The notes beneath the pieces are model-generated. The model saw only the letters and a program-made list of their open reading frames with translations, had not been told where the DNA came from and made no database searches. Below, piece by piece: positions 51,750 to 60,690 of a stretch of 60,768 bases of DNA. A program made the translations under genes and the position numbers. Source of the stretch: an uncultured Phascolarctobacterium sp. (GTDB taxonomy: Bacteria; Bacillota; Negativicutes; Acidaminococcales; Acidaminococcaceae); assembly GCA_947629685.1 (NCBI GenBank), contig CANREP010000001.1:177958-238725 (forward strand). The letters are read 5' to 3'. Position 1 is the stretch's first letter; each line of letters begins with the position of its first letter.

Positions 51750-52394
51750 ATGAATAATCTGCACAATAAGAAGCTTACCGTCCTGGCTCTGCTGTGCGCC
51801 ATGGCTTACCTGCTCATGGTCACGGTCAAGATCCCCGTAGTCCTTTTCCTCAAATATGAGCCTAAAGACGTTATCATTACCTTAGGCGGCTTTCTTTACG
51901 GCCCGGCCGCCTCCGTCATTATTTCCGCCGTCGTTTCCGTACTGGAAATGTTTACCACCAGCGATACGGGCCTGATCGGCCTCGTAATGAATATCCTGGC
52001 CAGCTGCAGTTTCGCCTGCGTAGCCGCCTGGCTCTATCGCAGGCGCCCTTCCCAGCGCAGCGCACTGCTGGGTCTGCTTGCAGGCACAGCCTACCTTACC
52101 CTTACTATGTTGGTTTGGAACTATATTTTTCTGCCCATCTTCCTGCATTTTCCAAGGGCGGAAGTCGTTAAACTGCTTTTTCCCGCTATCCTGCCTTTTA
52201 ACCTGCTCAAAGGTACGCTGAACTCGGCGCTGATTATCCTGCTGTACCGTCATGTATTCAAGGCTTTGGACGGCAGCGGCTTACTTCCCGCAGCTGAGCC
52301 AAAACCTGCAGCCAGGGGATGGCTGACAGCGACGGGAGCATTCCTCCTGCTGACCTGCCTGTTAGTACTGGCCACATTACGCGGCTGGCTGTAA
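51750..52394 (+). CDS. ribU: ECF transporter S component, RibU-like (riboflavin)
   Basis: A 214-residue six-helix membrane protein. LKYEPKDVIITLGGFLYGPAASVIISAVVSVLEM (read over residues 34-67) and the LTMLVWNYIFLPIFLHFPR segment resemble RibU/FmnP riboflavin S components. A longer hydrophilic stretch and an extra helix close the C terminus. Riboflavin is likely, but no FMN riboswitch precedes the gene, so the substrate is not certain. ECF energising proteins are elsewhere. A terminator follows immediately. Confidence 0.78.
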   Translation: MNNLHNKKLTVLALLCAMAYLLMVTVKIPVVLFLKYEPKDVIITLGGFLYGPAASVIISAVVSVLEMFTTSDTGLIGLVMNILASCSFACVAAWLYRRRPSQRSALLGLLAGTAYLTLTMLVWNYIFLPIFLHFPRAEVVKLLFPAILPFNLLKGTLNSALIILLYRHVFKALDGSGLLPAAEPKPAARGWLTATGAFLLLTCLLVLATLRGWL

Positions 52395-52395
52395 A

Positions 52396-52421
52396 AAAAG
52401 ACTGCCTTACGGCAGTCTTTT
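52396..52421. terminator. Bidirectional intrinsic terminator
   Basis: AAAAGACTGCC (52396-52406) pairs perfectly with 52411-52421 around TTAC, with U tracts on both sides. It separates the convergent ribU-like gene and the exported protein ending at 52425. Confidence 0.92.
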
Positions 52422-52424
52422 TAT

Positions 52425-53126
52425 TTAGTGCTGCATCAGTTTATTGGCAAAATTACGCATGGCCTGGTTAGGAACCTGTTTAAAATCTGCTGGCGGCAGT
52501 GCAAAAGCCGTTTGCGCATCTACAGTATCGCTGCATTCTACTACGTCGAAACGCGGCAGATAGCTTACTTCGTAACCTTTCCAGTTTTCCGTATCTTTTT
52601 CAAAGTAAAAATACAGTTCGTTGTTACCTTTTACTACCTTATCGTAATCAAACCCGCTGACCTGGTCATAACCGCCTTCGGGTCTTACGGCAAACCAGCT
52701 GACCAGCGTTTCCGCAAAAGGTTTGCTCATTCCCGGCAGCTCCGGCAGCCTGTCGTAGGTTTTATTAGCATAATCAACAGTATACCAGTAGCCTCCTTTG
52801 ACGAAAGTATTACTGTCGCTGATTACTTTGCCCTCGCCGTCAGTAATGGTAACATGTTCAGCATAGATACTGCCCATCTCATTATATTCCGTGCGGATAT
52901 TGCGTACCCGCTGCGCTGCCGGCAGATTATTATATGCCTCCGCAGTCAGCACATCAGCCATGTCTATCTGCTGCTGCACAACCAGATGCACGGGATGCTT
53001 GTCGCTGTTCAAAGTATCGCCCAGCAGCTTGAAGGTACGCTGCCCGGGATTATAAGCCAGTACCGCAGCGCTGCAAAGCACTGTCAACAGGCAGGCTAAC
53101 ATAAATATCGCCAAGGATTTTTTCAT
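52425..53126 (-). CDS. Exported protein of unknown function
   Basis: A 233-residue protein with a signal peptide (KKSLAIFMLACLLTVLCSAAVLA, cleavage near residue 25). The mature part contains FKLLGDTLNSDKHPVHLVVQQ, a central beta-rich stretch with GGYWYTVDYANKTYDRLPEL, and a C-terminal PRFDVVECSDTVDAQTAF. It looks like a single globular periplasmic domain; LolA-like folds have such patterns, but I cannot confirm this. The start ATG at 53126 has GAGGTGAT upstream. It is monocistronic. Confidence 0.65.
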   Translation of the reverse strand: MKKSLAIFMLACLLTVLCSAAVLAYNPGQRTFKLLGDTLNSDKHPVHLVVQQQIDMADVLTAEAYNNLPAAQRVRNIRTEYNEMGSIYAEHVTITDGEGKVISDSNTFVKGGYWYTVDYANKTYDRLPELPGMSKPFAETLVSWFAVRPEGGYDQVSGFDYDKVVKGNNELYFYFEKDTENWKGYEVSYLPRFDVVECSDTVDAQTAFALPPADFKQVPNQAMRNFANKLMQH

Positions 53127-53190
53127 TAGTATCACCTCATTATCAAGATAGTTTTATTATACCACACAGCCTCTGACCGCTGTAAAGCAA

Positions 53191-53226
53191 AAATACACCT
53201 CTGAAAAACTTTTCAGAGGTGTATTT
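53191..53226 (-). terminator. Intrinsic terminator after the DUF951 gene
   Basis: A 17-bp perfect inverted repeat (53191-53207 against 53210-53226), four bases past the stop of the gene at 53231. Confidence 0.88.
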
Positions 53227-53230
53227 ACCG

Positions 53231-53428
53231 TTACTGCGCGCTTGTGACGATCGCCTTAACCGCTTTTTCAAACTTACTGCGGGAAATCATGACGAAATGT
53301 CCGCAGCCGCAGCATTTAATACCAAAGTCCATACCTGTACGCGTAATTTCCCATTCCTTACTGCCGCAGGGATGAGCCTTTTTCATACTTACCACGTCGC
53401 CGACATGGAAGACAGTCCCCTTGAGCAT
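53231..53428 (-). CDS. DUF951 family protein
   Basis: A 65-residue protein with the family pattern VFHVGDVVSMKKAHPCGSKEWEI and a C-terminal KCCGCGHFVMISRSKFEK. Four conserved cysteines could bind a metal. The Bacillus member (YyzM) is encoded near ychF and oriC; here ychF lies 3.4 kb away. It overlaps the CBS-ACT gene by one base (TAATG), so it is translated together with it. Function unknown. Confidence 0.88.
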   Translation of the reverse strand: MLKGTVFHVGDVVSMKKAHPCGSKEWEITRTGMDFGIKCCGCGHFVMISRSKFEKAVKAIVTSAQ

Positions 53429-54090
53429 TATTCATCAATGCCTTCAAAGGTCATAATATCTGTTACAGTATAGCCTGCTTCACGGATCTGTTCGATAATA
53501 CCCATGCCATGTTCTCCCAGATCGGCACGGATAGTTATCTCAGCGCTGCCGTCCTGATTCTGCTTGCTGACGATAGAAATGATATTGATATTATTTTCTT
53601 TAAACAGGTTGCTTACTTCGGCAATGACGCCTACCTTGTCGCTGGCGTCAAAGGTAATACGGGTACAGCTGCGGTCCATGCTCATGATTTCCACGAAAGC
53701 GCGGAACAGGTCGTTTTGAGAAATGATACCGCACAGCTTATTATTTTCATCAACTACGGGCAAAGCATTTACTTTATGCTTGTACAGCTTATAAGCAACG
53801 TATTCGATAGTATCGTCGGCGTTGACGGTAATAACCGTCCTGCTCATAACGTCGCTTACTTTCAGGCGGCCCAGCAGATAATTAGCCTCGTAACGGGACA
53901 GGGTGCTGGCATCGCTGGGTGACGCACGGCCGATATCGTCGATAGTGATGATACCGCGCACGCGTTTGATATCGTCCACAACCGGGATGCTGACAAAACC
54001 TTTGCTGCGCATCAGTTCACGCGCTTCCAGCATGGACTGGTCTTCGCTTATTGTAATGACAACAGGAGTCATAAATTCTTTTACTAACAT
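53428..54090 (-). CDS. CBS-ACT domain protein (AcuB-like)
   Basis: A 220-residue protein. Two CBS domains span about residues 1-140 (VKEFMTPVVITISEDQSM, VSDVMSRTVITVNADDT) and an ACT domain about 145-215 (TRITFDASDKVGVIAEVSNLFKEN). CBS domains bind adenine nucleotides and ACT domains often bind amino acids. The gene lies 16 bases from livF, so it may sense branched-chain amino acids or energy state for that transporter, but this is inference. The start ATG follows GGAGAG. Confidence 0.85.
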   Translation of the reverse strand: MLVKEFMTPVVITISEDQSMLEARELMRSKGFVSIPVVDDIKRVRGIITIDDIGRASPSDASTLSRYEANYLLGRLKVSDVMSRTVITVNADDTIEYVAYKLYKHKVNALPVVDENNKLCGIISQNDLFRAFVEIMSMDRSCTRITFDASDKVGVIAEVSNLFKENNINIISIVSKQNQDGSAEITIRADLGEHGMGIIEQIREAGYTVTDIMTFEGIDE

Positions 54091-54106
54091 TATCTCACTC
54101 TCCTTA

Positions 54107-54811
54107 TCATCCGCCGAGATATGCCTTGCGCACAGCTTCGCTGCTTGCCAGCTCCTGTGCCGTGCCGCTCAAGGTAATGCGCCCTGTTTCCAGGACGTAA
54201 GCCTTGTCGGCAATGGACAAAGCCATATTTGCATTCTGTTCTACCAAAAGCACGGTGGTACCGCCGGCATTGATCTCTTTTATTATATTAAAAATTTCCT
54301 TAACAAGCAACGGTGCCAGACCCATGGAAGGTTCGTCCAAAAGCAGCAGCTTCGGACGGCTCATCAGCGCGCGCCCCATAGCCAGCATCTGCTGTTCGCC
54401 GCCGGACAAAGTTCCGGACAGCTGGTCCTTACGTTCCAGAAGGCGCGGGAATTTTTCAAATACATCTTCCAGGTCCTTGGCAATCCCGTCCTTGTCCTTA
54501 CGCAGATAAGCGCCCAGTTCCAGGTTTTCCATGACCGTCATATTAGCAAAGACATGACGTCCTTCCGGGACCTGGCATAAGCCCATGCTGACAATCTTGT
54601 GCGCCGGCATCCCGGAAATATCTCTGTCTTCATAGATTATGCGCCCCGTTTTGGGCTTCATCAGACCGGAAATAGTACGCAGCGTAGTAGACTTACCTGC
54701 GCCGTTAGAGCCTATCAGCGCCACTATCTCACCGTCAGGCACATTCAGACTGATGCCTTTGATAGCGTGGATAGCGCCGTAATAGACATTGATATCTTCA
54801 ACTCGTAACAT
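54107..54811 (-). CDS. livF: Branched-chain amino acid ABC transporter ATPase (LivF)
   Basis: A 234-residue ATPase of the LIV transporter. Walker A is GSNGAGKSTTLR, the ABC signature LSGGEQQMLAMGRAL and Walker B LLLLDEPSMGLAP. It hydrolyses ATP with LivG to drive import. Its ATG shares bases with the livG stop. Length fits LivF rather than LivG. Confidence 0.95.
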   Translation of the reverse strand: MLRVEDINVYYGAIHAIKGISLNVPDGEIVALIGSNGAGKSTTLRTISGLMKPKTGRIIYEDRDISGMPAHKIVSMGLCQVPEGRHVFANMTVMENLELGAYLRKDKDGIAKDLEDVFEKFPRLLERKDQLSGTLSGGEQQMLAMGRALMSRPKLLLLDEPSMGLAPLLVKEIFNIIKEINAGGTTVLLVEQNANMALSIADKAYVLETGRITLSGTAQELASSEAVRKAYLGG

Positions 54812-55584
54812 CAGTTGATTACCTCCTCGCCTAAATATGCCTCGATTACGCGGCTGTTGTTCTTAATTTCGTCGGGAGTGCCTTCGGCAATCTGGCAGCC
54901 GTATTCTAATACATAGATACGCTCGCAGACGCCCATAACCAGTCCCATATCGTGCTCGATAAGCAGGATGGAAAGCTTGAATTCGTTGCGGATCCAGCGG
55001 ATCATCTCCATCAGCTCTTTAGTTTCCTGCGGGTTCATGCCTGCTGCAGGCTCGTCCAGCAACAGAAGCTTCGGCTCCGTTGCCAGCGCGCGGGCAATCT
55101 CCAGACGGCGCTGCTCGCCGTAAGGCAGATTCTTAGCTGTTTCGTAAGCCTTATGCTCCAGATGGAAGATTTTCAACAGCGCCAACGCTTTCTGCGTGAT
55201 TGCGTCTTCTTCGCGCAGATATTTGCCGGTACGCAGCACAGCGTCAGTAAGATTATAGGAAACGTGCATATTATAGGCAATCTTTACGTTGTCGATAACG
55301 CTGAGTTCGGAAAACAGGCGGATATTTTGGAAAGTACGCGCCATCCCCATCTGGGTCACCTGATAGGATTTCTTTCCGCTGCTCTTCTTGCCGTTAAAAT
55401 AAATATCGCCCTCAGTAGGCGTATAAACGCCGGTAATCATATTGAAGACGGTTGTCTTACCGGCGCCGTTAGGGCCGATAAGGCCGATAAGTTCGCCCTC
55501 GTCGATGTGCATGGTCAGATTGGAAACGGCACGCAGACCGCCGAAAACCATGGAAATATTATTTACCTTCAGCAGCTCTGCCAT
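54811..55584 (-). CDS. livG: Branched-chain amino acid ABC transporter ATPase (LivG)
   Basis: A 257-residue ATPase with Walker A GPNGAGKTTVFN, signature LPYGEQRRLEIARAL and Walker B LLLLDEPAAGMNP. The GITGVYTPTEGDIYFNG region and the C-terminal EGTPDEI segment mark LivG. It overlaps the livM end by 26 bases, so the genes are coupled. Confidence 0.95.
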   Translation of the reverse strand: MAELLKVNNISMVFGGLRAVSNLTMHIDEGELIGLIGPNGAGKTTVFNMITGVYTPTEGDIYFNGKKSSGKKSYQVTQMGMARTFQNIRLFSELSVIDNVKIAYNMHVSYNLTDAVLRTGKYLREEDAITQKALALLKIFHLEHKAYETAKNLPYGEQRRLEIARALATEPKLLLLDEPAAGMNPQETKELMEMIRWIRNEFKLSILLIEHDMGLVMGVCERIYVLEYGCQIAEGTPDEIKNNSRVIEAYLGEEVIN

Positions 55585-56518
55585 CTTTCTTACCTCCTAA
55601 TCTGAACATTTCACGGCTTAATTCCACGCTGCCGAAGAGTCCCTGCGGACGGCGCAGCATCAAGACGATAAGGGTAATGGAATAAATAATCATACGCCAT
55701 TCAGGATAATCCGACAGATAGGCGGAAATGAAAGTCAAGAGCACCGCGCCGGTAATAGCTCCGGTCATGGAGCCCAGACCGCCCAAAACGACCATGGTCA
55801 GGATATCGAAAGAACGCATAAAGGTAAAGGACGCCGGATGAGCCAGGAAGAAATAATGGCTGAACAGCGCGCCGGCAGTACCGGCAAAAGACGCACCCAG
55901 AGTAAAAGCCATTACCTTGTATTTAGTAGTATTGATGCCCATGGTATCTGCCGCAATCTCATTTTCACGGATAGCCAGGCAGCAGCGGCCAGGAGCAGAA
56001 TTTTTAAAGTTCTTGATGAAGAAGATGACAAAGATCATGATCCAGAAGACATAGGCGAAAGTGGTCAGGCGGGGAATACCCATCAGGCCGGAAGCGCCGC
56101 CTACATAGTCGATATTGAGGATGCAGATACGGATGATTTCACCCAAGCCCAAAGTAGCGATAGCCAGGTAGTCGCCGTTTAAGCGCAGTGTCGGCAGACC
56201 GATCAAAAAGCCCAGGATGCCCGCAGCCACAGTACCTACAATTAAAGCCAGTTCATAGGGCAGTCCCAGCTTGACCGTAATAATGGCGCTGGTATAGGCG
56301 CCTACAGCCATAAAACCGGCGTGGCCGATGGAAAACTGTCCTGTATAACCGTTAATCAGATTCAGGCTGACGGACAGAATGATATTGATGCAGATCAAAA
56401 TAATATTCAGTTCCCAGAAGGGACCAATTAAACCGCCGAACATCAGGCCCTGCAGAACTGCAAACAGCAAAGCGCAGCCGGCGATGGCGGTCAAATCGAA
56501 TTTTCTTATCGGATTCAT
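55559..56518 (-). CDS. livM: Branched-chain amino acid ABC transporter permease (LivM)
   Basis: A 319-residue permease with about nine helices. NLINGYTGQFSIGHAGFMAVGAY and PTLRLNGDYLAIATLGLGEI are conserved LivM segments. The C terminus extends into a basic tail (GGKKDGRAAEGK). The start ATG at 56518 follows AGGTGA and lies nine bases after the livH stop. Confidence 0.94.
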   Translation of the reverse strand: MNPIRKFDLTAIAGCALLFAVLQGLMFGGLIGPFWELNIILICINIILSVSLNLINGYTGQFSIGHAGFMAVGAYTSAIITVKLGLPYELALIVGTVAAGILGFLIGLPTLRLNGDYLAIATLGLGEIIRICILNIDYVGGASGLMGIPRLTTFAYVFWIMIFVIFFIKNFKNSAPGRCCLAIRENEIAADTMGINTTKYKVMAFTLGASFAGTAGALFSHYFFLAHPASFTFMRSFDILTMVVLGGLGSMTGAITGAVLLTFISAYLSDYPEWRMIIYSITLIVLMLRRPQGLFGSVELSREMFRLGGKKDGRAAEGK

Positions 56519-56527
56519 ACCGCTCAC

Positions 56528-57418
56528 CTACACTTTCTCACGTACATTTTTGCCTAATAAACCGGCCGGTTTATACAGCAGAATCAGGATCAGGATGCCG
56601 AAAGCCGCAGCATCGCGGAAGGTCGAGGAAATAAAGCCGCTGACCATTGCTTCTACTACGCCCAGGATGATACCGCCGATCATAGCGCCGGGGATGATGC
56701 CAATACCGCCCAGTACGGCGGCAACAAAGGCTTTTAAGCCTGGCATCATGCCCATCAGCGGGTCGATAGAATTATAATACACGCCTACCAGCACGCCGCC
56801 GGCAGCAGCCAGGGCGCTGCCCAGCGCGAAAGTCATGGAGATGACCCTGTCGATGTTGATGCCCATAAGTCTTGCCGCATCAGCGTCAAAAGATACGGCA
56901 CGCATTGCTTTACCAGCCTTGGTCTTATTGACGATGTAGGTCAGCACGGCCATGAGGATGATGGCGCTGACCAGGATGACAATCTGCTGGCTGTTGGCAA
57001 CAAGCGGTCCGAAATTATACACGGTAGGAGTAAATACTGCCGGGAAGGTACGGGGCTGCGGCGATACCAGCAGGATCATACCATATTCCAGGAAGAAAGA
57101 AACGCCGATGGCAGTAATAAGGATAGCGATACGCGGCGCATTACGCATGGGTTTATAAGCGATACGCTCGATAATGATGCCCACCAGCGCCGCGCAGGCC
57201 ATGGAAAGGATGATAGCGGGAATAAAGGAAAGCCCCAGCTGGGTGGTGGCAAAAAAACCAAAATACGCTCCCAGCATATAGATATCGCCGTGAGCAAAAT
57301 TGATCAGCTTGATAATACCGTAAATCATAGTATATCCCAGCGCAATCAACGCATAAATACTACCTAATGATATACCGTTTATCAGCTGCTGAAAAAACTG
57401 ATGAAGTAAGGTATCCAT
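56528..57418 (-). CDS. livH: Branched-chain amino acid ABC transporter permease (LivH)
   Basis: A 296-residue permease with about eight helices. QLINGISLGSIYALIALGYTMIYGIIKLINFAHGD-type start (residues 9-42) is the diagnostic LivH N terminus, and MGMMPGLKAFVAAVLGGIG lies near residue 225. It is the first membrane gene after the binding proteins, and a hairpin separates it from the nearest one. Confidence 0.95.
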   Translation of the reverse strand: MDTLLHQFFQQLINGISLGSIYALIALGYTMIYGIIKLINFAHGDIYMLGAYFGFFATTQLGLSFIPAIILSMACAALVGIIIERIAYKPMRNAPRIAILITAIGVSFFLEYGMILLVSPQPRTFPAVFTPTVYNFGPLVANSQQIVILVSAIILMAVLTYIVNKTKAGKAMRAVSFDADAARLMGINIDRVISMTFALGSALAAAGGVLVGVYYNSIDPLMGMMPGLKAFVAAVLGGIGIIPGAMIGGIILGVVEAMVSGFISSTFRDAAAFGILILILLYKPAGLLGKNVREKV

Positions 57419-57445
57419 AGAAATCCTCCAAAATTTGCTTGAATA

Positions 57446-57480
57446 TAAAAGGCTGTTGAGCGTTACACAACAGCCTTTTA
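57446..57480 (-). terminator. Hairpin between the binding-protein gene and livH
   Basis: TAAAAGGCTGTTG (57446-57458) pairs perfectly with 57468-57480 around a nine-base loop, 17 bases past the binding-protein stop. It is U-rich beyond. Partial termination would give more binding protein than permease. Confidence 0.8.
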
Positions 57481-57497
57481 ATCTTACCGAATATTAC

Positions 57498-58676
57498 TTA
57501 AGGGTTTACTTTTGTCTTAAAAGTCTGTACACCGTCAACGTATTCAATAATAACGGCGCTCTTGATGGGATTATGCTGCTCGTCAAAAACAACGTCGCCA
57601 GATACGCCTTTAAAGCCGGAAATCTTACTCATAGCTTCGGCAATCTTAGCGGGCTCAGCAGATTTTGCATCTTCAATAGCCTTTGCTACCAGCAGAGCGG
57701 AATCATAAGCCAGCGCTGCAAAAACGTCAGGTTTGCTGTTATATGCTTTCTGATATTCCTCAACAAATTTCTTGTTGATATCCGACGCGTCATCAGAAGA
57801 ATACAGGCTGGAGAAATAAGTGTCGTTCAGCGCAGCCTTACCGGCAATTTCCGGCAGTTTAGCGCTATCCCAGCCGTCGCCGCCGGCAATGGGAACATCG
57901 ATGCCCAGCTCGCGCGCCTGTTTGATAATCAGGCCAACTTCCTGGTAGTAACCGGGAATATAGATAAAATCAGGATTTGCCACTTTGATCTTGGTCAGAG
58001 TGGATTTGAAATCTGTGTCTTTCTGCAAGAAGGCTTCTTCAACTACTACGCTGCCGCCTTTCTTGGTAAAGTTTTCTGTAAAGAATTTAGCAAGACCTTT
58101 AGAATAATCACTGGTATTATCAATCAGGACGGCAGCCTTCCTTACAGCAAGGTCGTCATAAGCAAAGGACGCCATTACCGTACCCTGGAACGGGTCGATA
58201 AAGCAGGCTCTGAAATTATAAGCCCGTGTCTTGCCGTCGGCAGGATTTACCGTGATATCGGGATTAGTACCCATGGGAGTTATTCCCGGCACTTTAGCGC
58301 CGTTATTGATAGCCGAAGCGGCAATAACCGCCGAAGACTGATTCGGCCCGATAACAGCGACAACCTTATCCTGAGAAATAAGCTTCTGCATACCGTTGGT
58401 AGCTTCGGAAGCTTCCGATTTTGTATCGGCAACTACCAGCGCCAGCTGTTTGCCGCCCAATACGCCGCCTTTGGCATTGATATCTTTAAATGCCAGGTCG
58501 ATACCGTTTTTGGAAGAAATGCCGAAACTTGCGCTGCCGCCGGTCATTTCCAGCAGACCGCCGACTTTTACCGTCTTGTCGGAAGCGCCTGAATCAGAGC
58601 CGCCGCAGCCGGTGCTCAACGCTGCAAACAACATACCTGCAGTAAGTAGTGATAATAACTTGGTCCCTCTTTTCAT
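57498..58676 (-). CDS. livK: Branched-chain amino acid-binding lipoprotein (first copy)
   Basis: A 392-residue solute-binding lipoprotein of the LivK type. The signal peptide ends at LSTGC (lipidated C24). The fold segments GGLLEMTGGSASFG and VAVIGPNQSSAVIAAS are typical of type I periplasmic binding proteins, and the FRACFIDPFQGTVMASFAYDD stretch is shared with the second copy. It probably feeds the LivHMGF transporter. It is about 50% similar by eye to the copy at 58790. The ATG at 58676 is conventional. Confidence 0.93.
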   Translation of the reverse strand: MKRGTKLLSLLTAGMLFAALSTGCGGSDSGASDKTVKVGGLLEMTGGSASFGISSKNGIDLAFKDINAKGGVLGGKQLALVVADTKSEASEATNGMQKLISQDKVVAVIGPNQSSAVIAASAINNGAKVPGITPMGTNPDITVNPADGKTRAYNFRACFIDPFQGTVMASFAYDDLAVRKAAVLIDNTSDYSKGLAKFFTENFTKKGGSVVVEEAFLQKDTDFKSTLTKIKVANPDFIYIPGYYQEVGLIIKQARELGIDVPIAGGDGWDSAKLPEIAGKAALNDTYFSSLYSSDDASDINKKFVEEYQKAYNSKPDVFAALAYDSALLVAKAIEDAKSAEPAKIAEAMSKISGFKGVSGDVVFDEQHNPIKSAVIIEYVDGVQTFKTKVNP

Positions 58677-58704
58677 GATTTATTCCCCCTCAAAAAAATT
58701 TATT

Positions 58705-58735
58705 AAAAAAGGCATGATTGGAACATGCCTTTTTT
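58705..58735 (-). terminator. Intrinsic terminator between the two binding-protein genes
   Basis: AAAAAAGGCATG (58705-58716) pairs with CATGCCTTTTTT (58724-58735). It is 55 bases past the stop of the upstream copy (58790) and before the other copy. Confidence 0.88.
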
Positions 58736-58789
58736 ATGAAGTATAAACTTATAAAATAAATCAGAAACTATTCTCTACCCAGATACTAA

Positions 58790-59965
58790 TTACAGAGTAA
58801 TTTTTTCTTTAAAGGTCGGTACGCCATTTTCCAGAGACAGGATCAGGGCGCCCATGATCGGGTTGTGGTTAGCGTCGAAGGTAATCTTGCCGCTTGCCAC
58901 CGGCAGGTCTTTGGTTTCAGCGATTGCTTTTGCCAGAGCGGTACCGTCGGTAGTGCCTGCGCGTTTCATAGCGTCAGCCAGAATCAGGCCTGCATTGTAA
59001 CCCTGCATTGCGAAGATATCAGGGTCTTTCTGATATTTTTCTTTATACGCTTTGATAAAGTTCTGTACGGAAGGATCTTGATCCTGTGCAGAGAATGCGC
59101 TTACATAGTAGCAGTTCTGCAGAGCTTCTTTACCGGCGATTTCAGCAAGTTTCGGGCTTTCCCAGCCGTCGCTGCCCATCATCGGTACGGTCAGACCGAT
59201 TTCACGTGCTTGTTTGATAATCTTGGAAACTTCTTCATAGTAACCGGGAACATAGATAGCGTCCGGGTTGCTTGCTTTGATCTTGGTCAGAGCAGCTTTG
59301 AAGTCGAGGTCTTTGGACAGGAATGCTTCTTTGGCAACGATAGTGCCGCCTTTGCTTTCCAGAGTTTTTTGGAATACGTCTGCCAGGCCTTTGGAATAGT
59401 CGTTGGAAGAATCGAACAGGATAGCTACGTTTTTAACTTGCAAAGTCTTGTTGGCAAATTCTGCCATAACCTGGCCCTGGAACGGGTCAATAAAGCAAGC
59501 GCGGAACATGAAAGGTTTTACTTTGCCGTCATTGTCCACGGTGATGCCGGGTGCAGTAGCGCTCGGTGCGATATGCGGGATCTTGTTGCCTGCGGTAATC
59601 GGCGCGGAAGCTGCTACGCAGCCGCTGGTTGCCGGACCGACAACTGCAACTACTTTATCTTGAGTAACCAGTTTGGTAACTGCGTTACCTGCTTCGGAAG
59701 GCTCGGATTTGTTATCGCTTTCTACCACGGTAATTTTCTTGCCGTTGATTCCGCCTTTGGCATTAACTTCGTCCACTGCCATTTTGAAGCCGGACAGGAT
59801 AGCTTTACCGTAATTGGCAACATTGCCGGTCAGCTCGAAGGACGCGCCTACTTTAATAGTGTCTCCGGAAGCAGCTTCTTTTTTATCGCCGCCGCAGCCG
59901 CTTACAACGGAGGCAAAGACCATAGCCGCTAATGCAGCGCTGGCCAGTTTTTTCCAACTTTTCAT
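58790..59965 (-). CDS. livK: Branched-chain amino acid-binding lipoprotein (second copy)
   Basis: A 391-residue paralogue of the previous gene, with lipobox VSGC at residues 21-24 and mature start GGDKKEAASGDTIKVGAS. Conserved stretches FRACFIDPFQGQVMAEFAN, IYVPGYYEEVSKIIKQARE and GSDGWESPKLAEIAG align with the first copy. Divergence in the binding-cleft loops suggests different amino-acid preferences. It is the first gene of the unit behind a strong promoter, so it should be the most abundant product. Confidence 0.92.
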   Translation of the reverse strand: MKSWKKLASAALAAMVFASVVSGCGGDKKEAASGDTIKVGASFELTGNVANYGKAILSGFKMAVDEVNAKGGINGKKITVVESDNKSEPSEAGNAVTKLVTQDKVVAVVGPATSGCVAASAPITAGNKIPHIAPSATAPGITVDNDGKVKPFMFRACFIDPFQGQVMAEFANKTLQVKNVAILFDSSNDYSKGLADVFQKTLESKGGTIVAKEAFLSKDLDFKAALTKIKASNPDAIYVPGYYEEVSKIIKQAREIGLTVPMMGSDGWESPKLAEIAGKEALQNCYYVSAFSAQDQDPSVQNFIKAYKEKYQKDPDIFAMQGYNAGLILADAMKRAGTTDGTALAKAIAETKDLPVASGKITFDANHNPIMGALILSLENGVPTFKEKITL

Positions 59966-60052
59966 CGTTTTTTCCCCTTTTCTTTTTCTTATTGACGTTC
60001 ATTATCAAATGGATTTTTTCTTCTTCTCCCATTATGATAACTTATGTGCTTC

Positions 60053-60082
60053 ATTATACCTATAACTTAATACTTTTGTCAA
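60053..60082 (-). promoter_or_regulatory. Sigma-A promoter of the binding-protein and liv unit
   Basis: TTGACA (60082-60077), an 18-bp spacer and TATAAT (60058-60053) on the minus strand, about 80 bases before the ATG at 59965. The rest of 59966-60276 is very AT-rich and holds no supported gene. Confidence 0.82.
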
Positions 60083-60276
60083 TATTTGTTCTGTTTTTTT
60101 TATTTTTTCTTTCTTTATAACTGGAAAATTGCAACTTTTTTAATGTTTTTCTATTTTTTGTATTTTTATTTTTACTTTTTGTGTTTTGCATATGAACTTT
60201 TACGCTGATGTGTATACTGGCGACCGCCGCTGTTTTATTGTATAATAAGATGTATTTATAATTAGAGGTAAATGAT

Positions 60277-60690
60277 ATGAATTTTTTAGCACTTTTTTTC
60301 ATCTGTATTAAAATGTATTCTTTTATCAACACCAGGGAATTGGCCTATTTTATCCATAATTTTTCCCTTATGCTGCAGGCCAGACGCCGTAACCCTAAAA
60401 TACGCCAGGTAGTCATCATCGACAAAGGCTCCATGTTCCTGGCCTTGTATTTTCTGGCCGACATCCTTTTCCTCCTTTTCTGCATCAAACTGATGCTGGA
60501 TGACGTTACCTGGCAGCCCGGCTGCCTGCTCCTGATTATCTCTGCCATGGAATCCTACGCCATGCACGCCCACATCAGCGGTACCTATGTTATCGATAAA
60601 CTCGGTTTCACCTATCCGCAGATCTGGTTTAAATACCTCATGAGCGGTCAGACGCTTTTCATCCTGTTAAATCTCTTTCAGACATTATAA
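60277..60690 (+). CDS. Small membrane protein of unknown function
   Basis: A 137-residue protein with hydrophobic segments at about residues 1-17, 50-72, 80-92 and 121-136, and a charged loop (LQARRRNPKIRQVV) between the first two. I do not recognise a family. AGAGGT precedes the ATG and a TATAAT lies about 25 bases upstream of that. The gene is followed by hairpins at the window edge. It is divergent from the binding-protein unit. Confidence 0.6.
   Translation: MNFLALFFICIKMYSFINTRELAYFIHNFSLMLQARRRNPKIRQVVIIDKGSMFLALYFLADILFLLFCIKLMLDDVTWQPGCLLLIISAMESYAMHAHISGTYVIDKLGFTYPQIWFKYLMSGQTLFILLNLFQTL

Noticed and set aside
57435-58592. 385-codon open frame on the plus strand opposite the first binding-protein gene
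   Set aside because: It is the antisense of a strongly supported lipoprotein with a lipobox and binding-protein fold, and contains its terminator.
60060-60332. Open frame of 90 codons on the minus strand, Lys/Asn-rich
   Set aside because: It overlaps the -10 region of the binding-protein promoter and the start of the plus-strand membrane gene; the composition is what AT-rich non-coding DNA gives.
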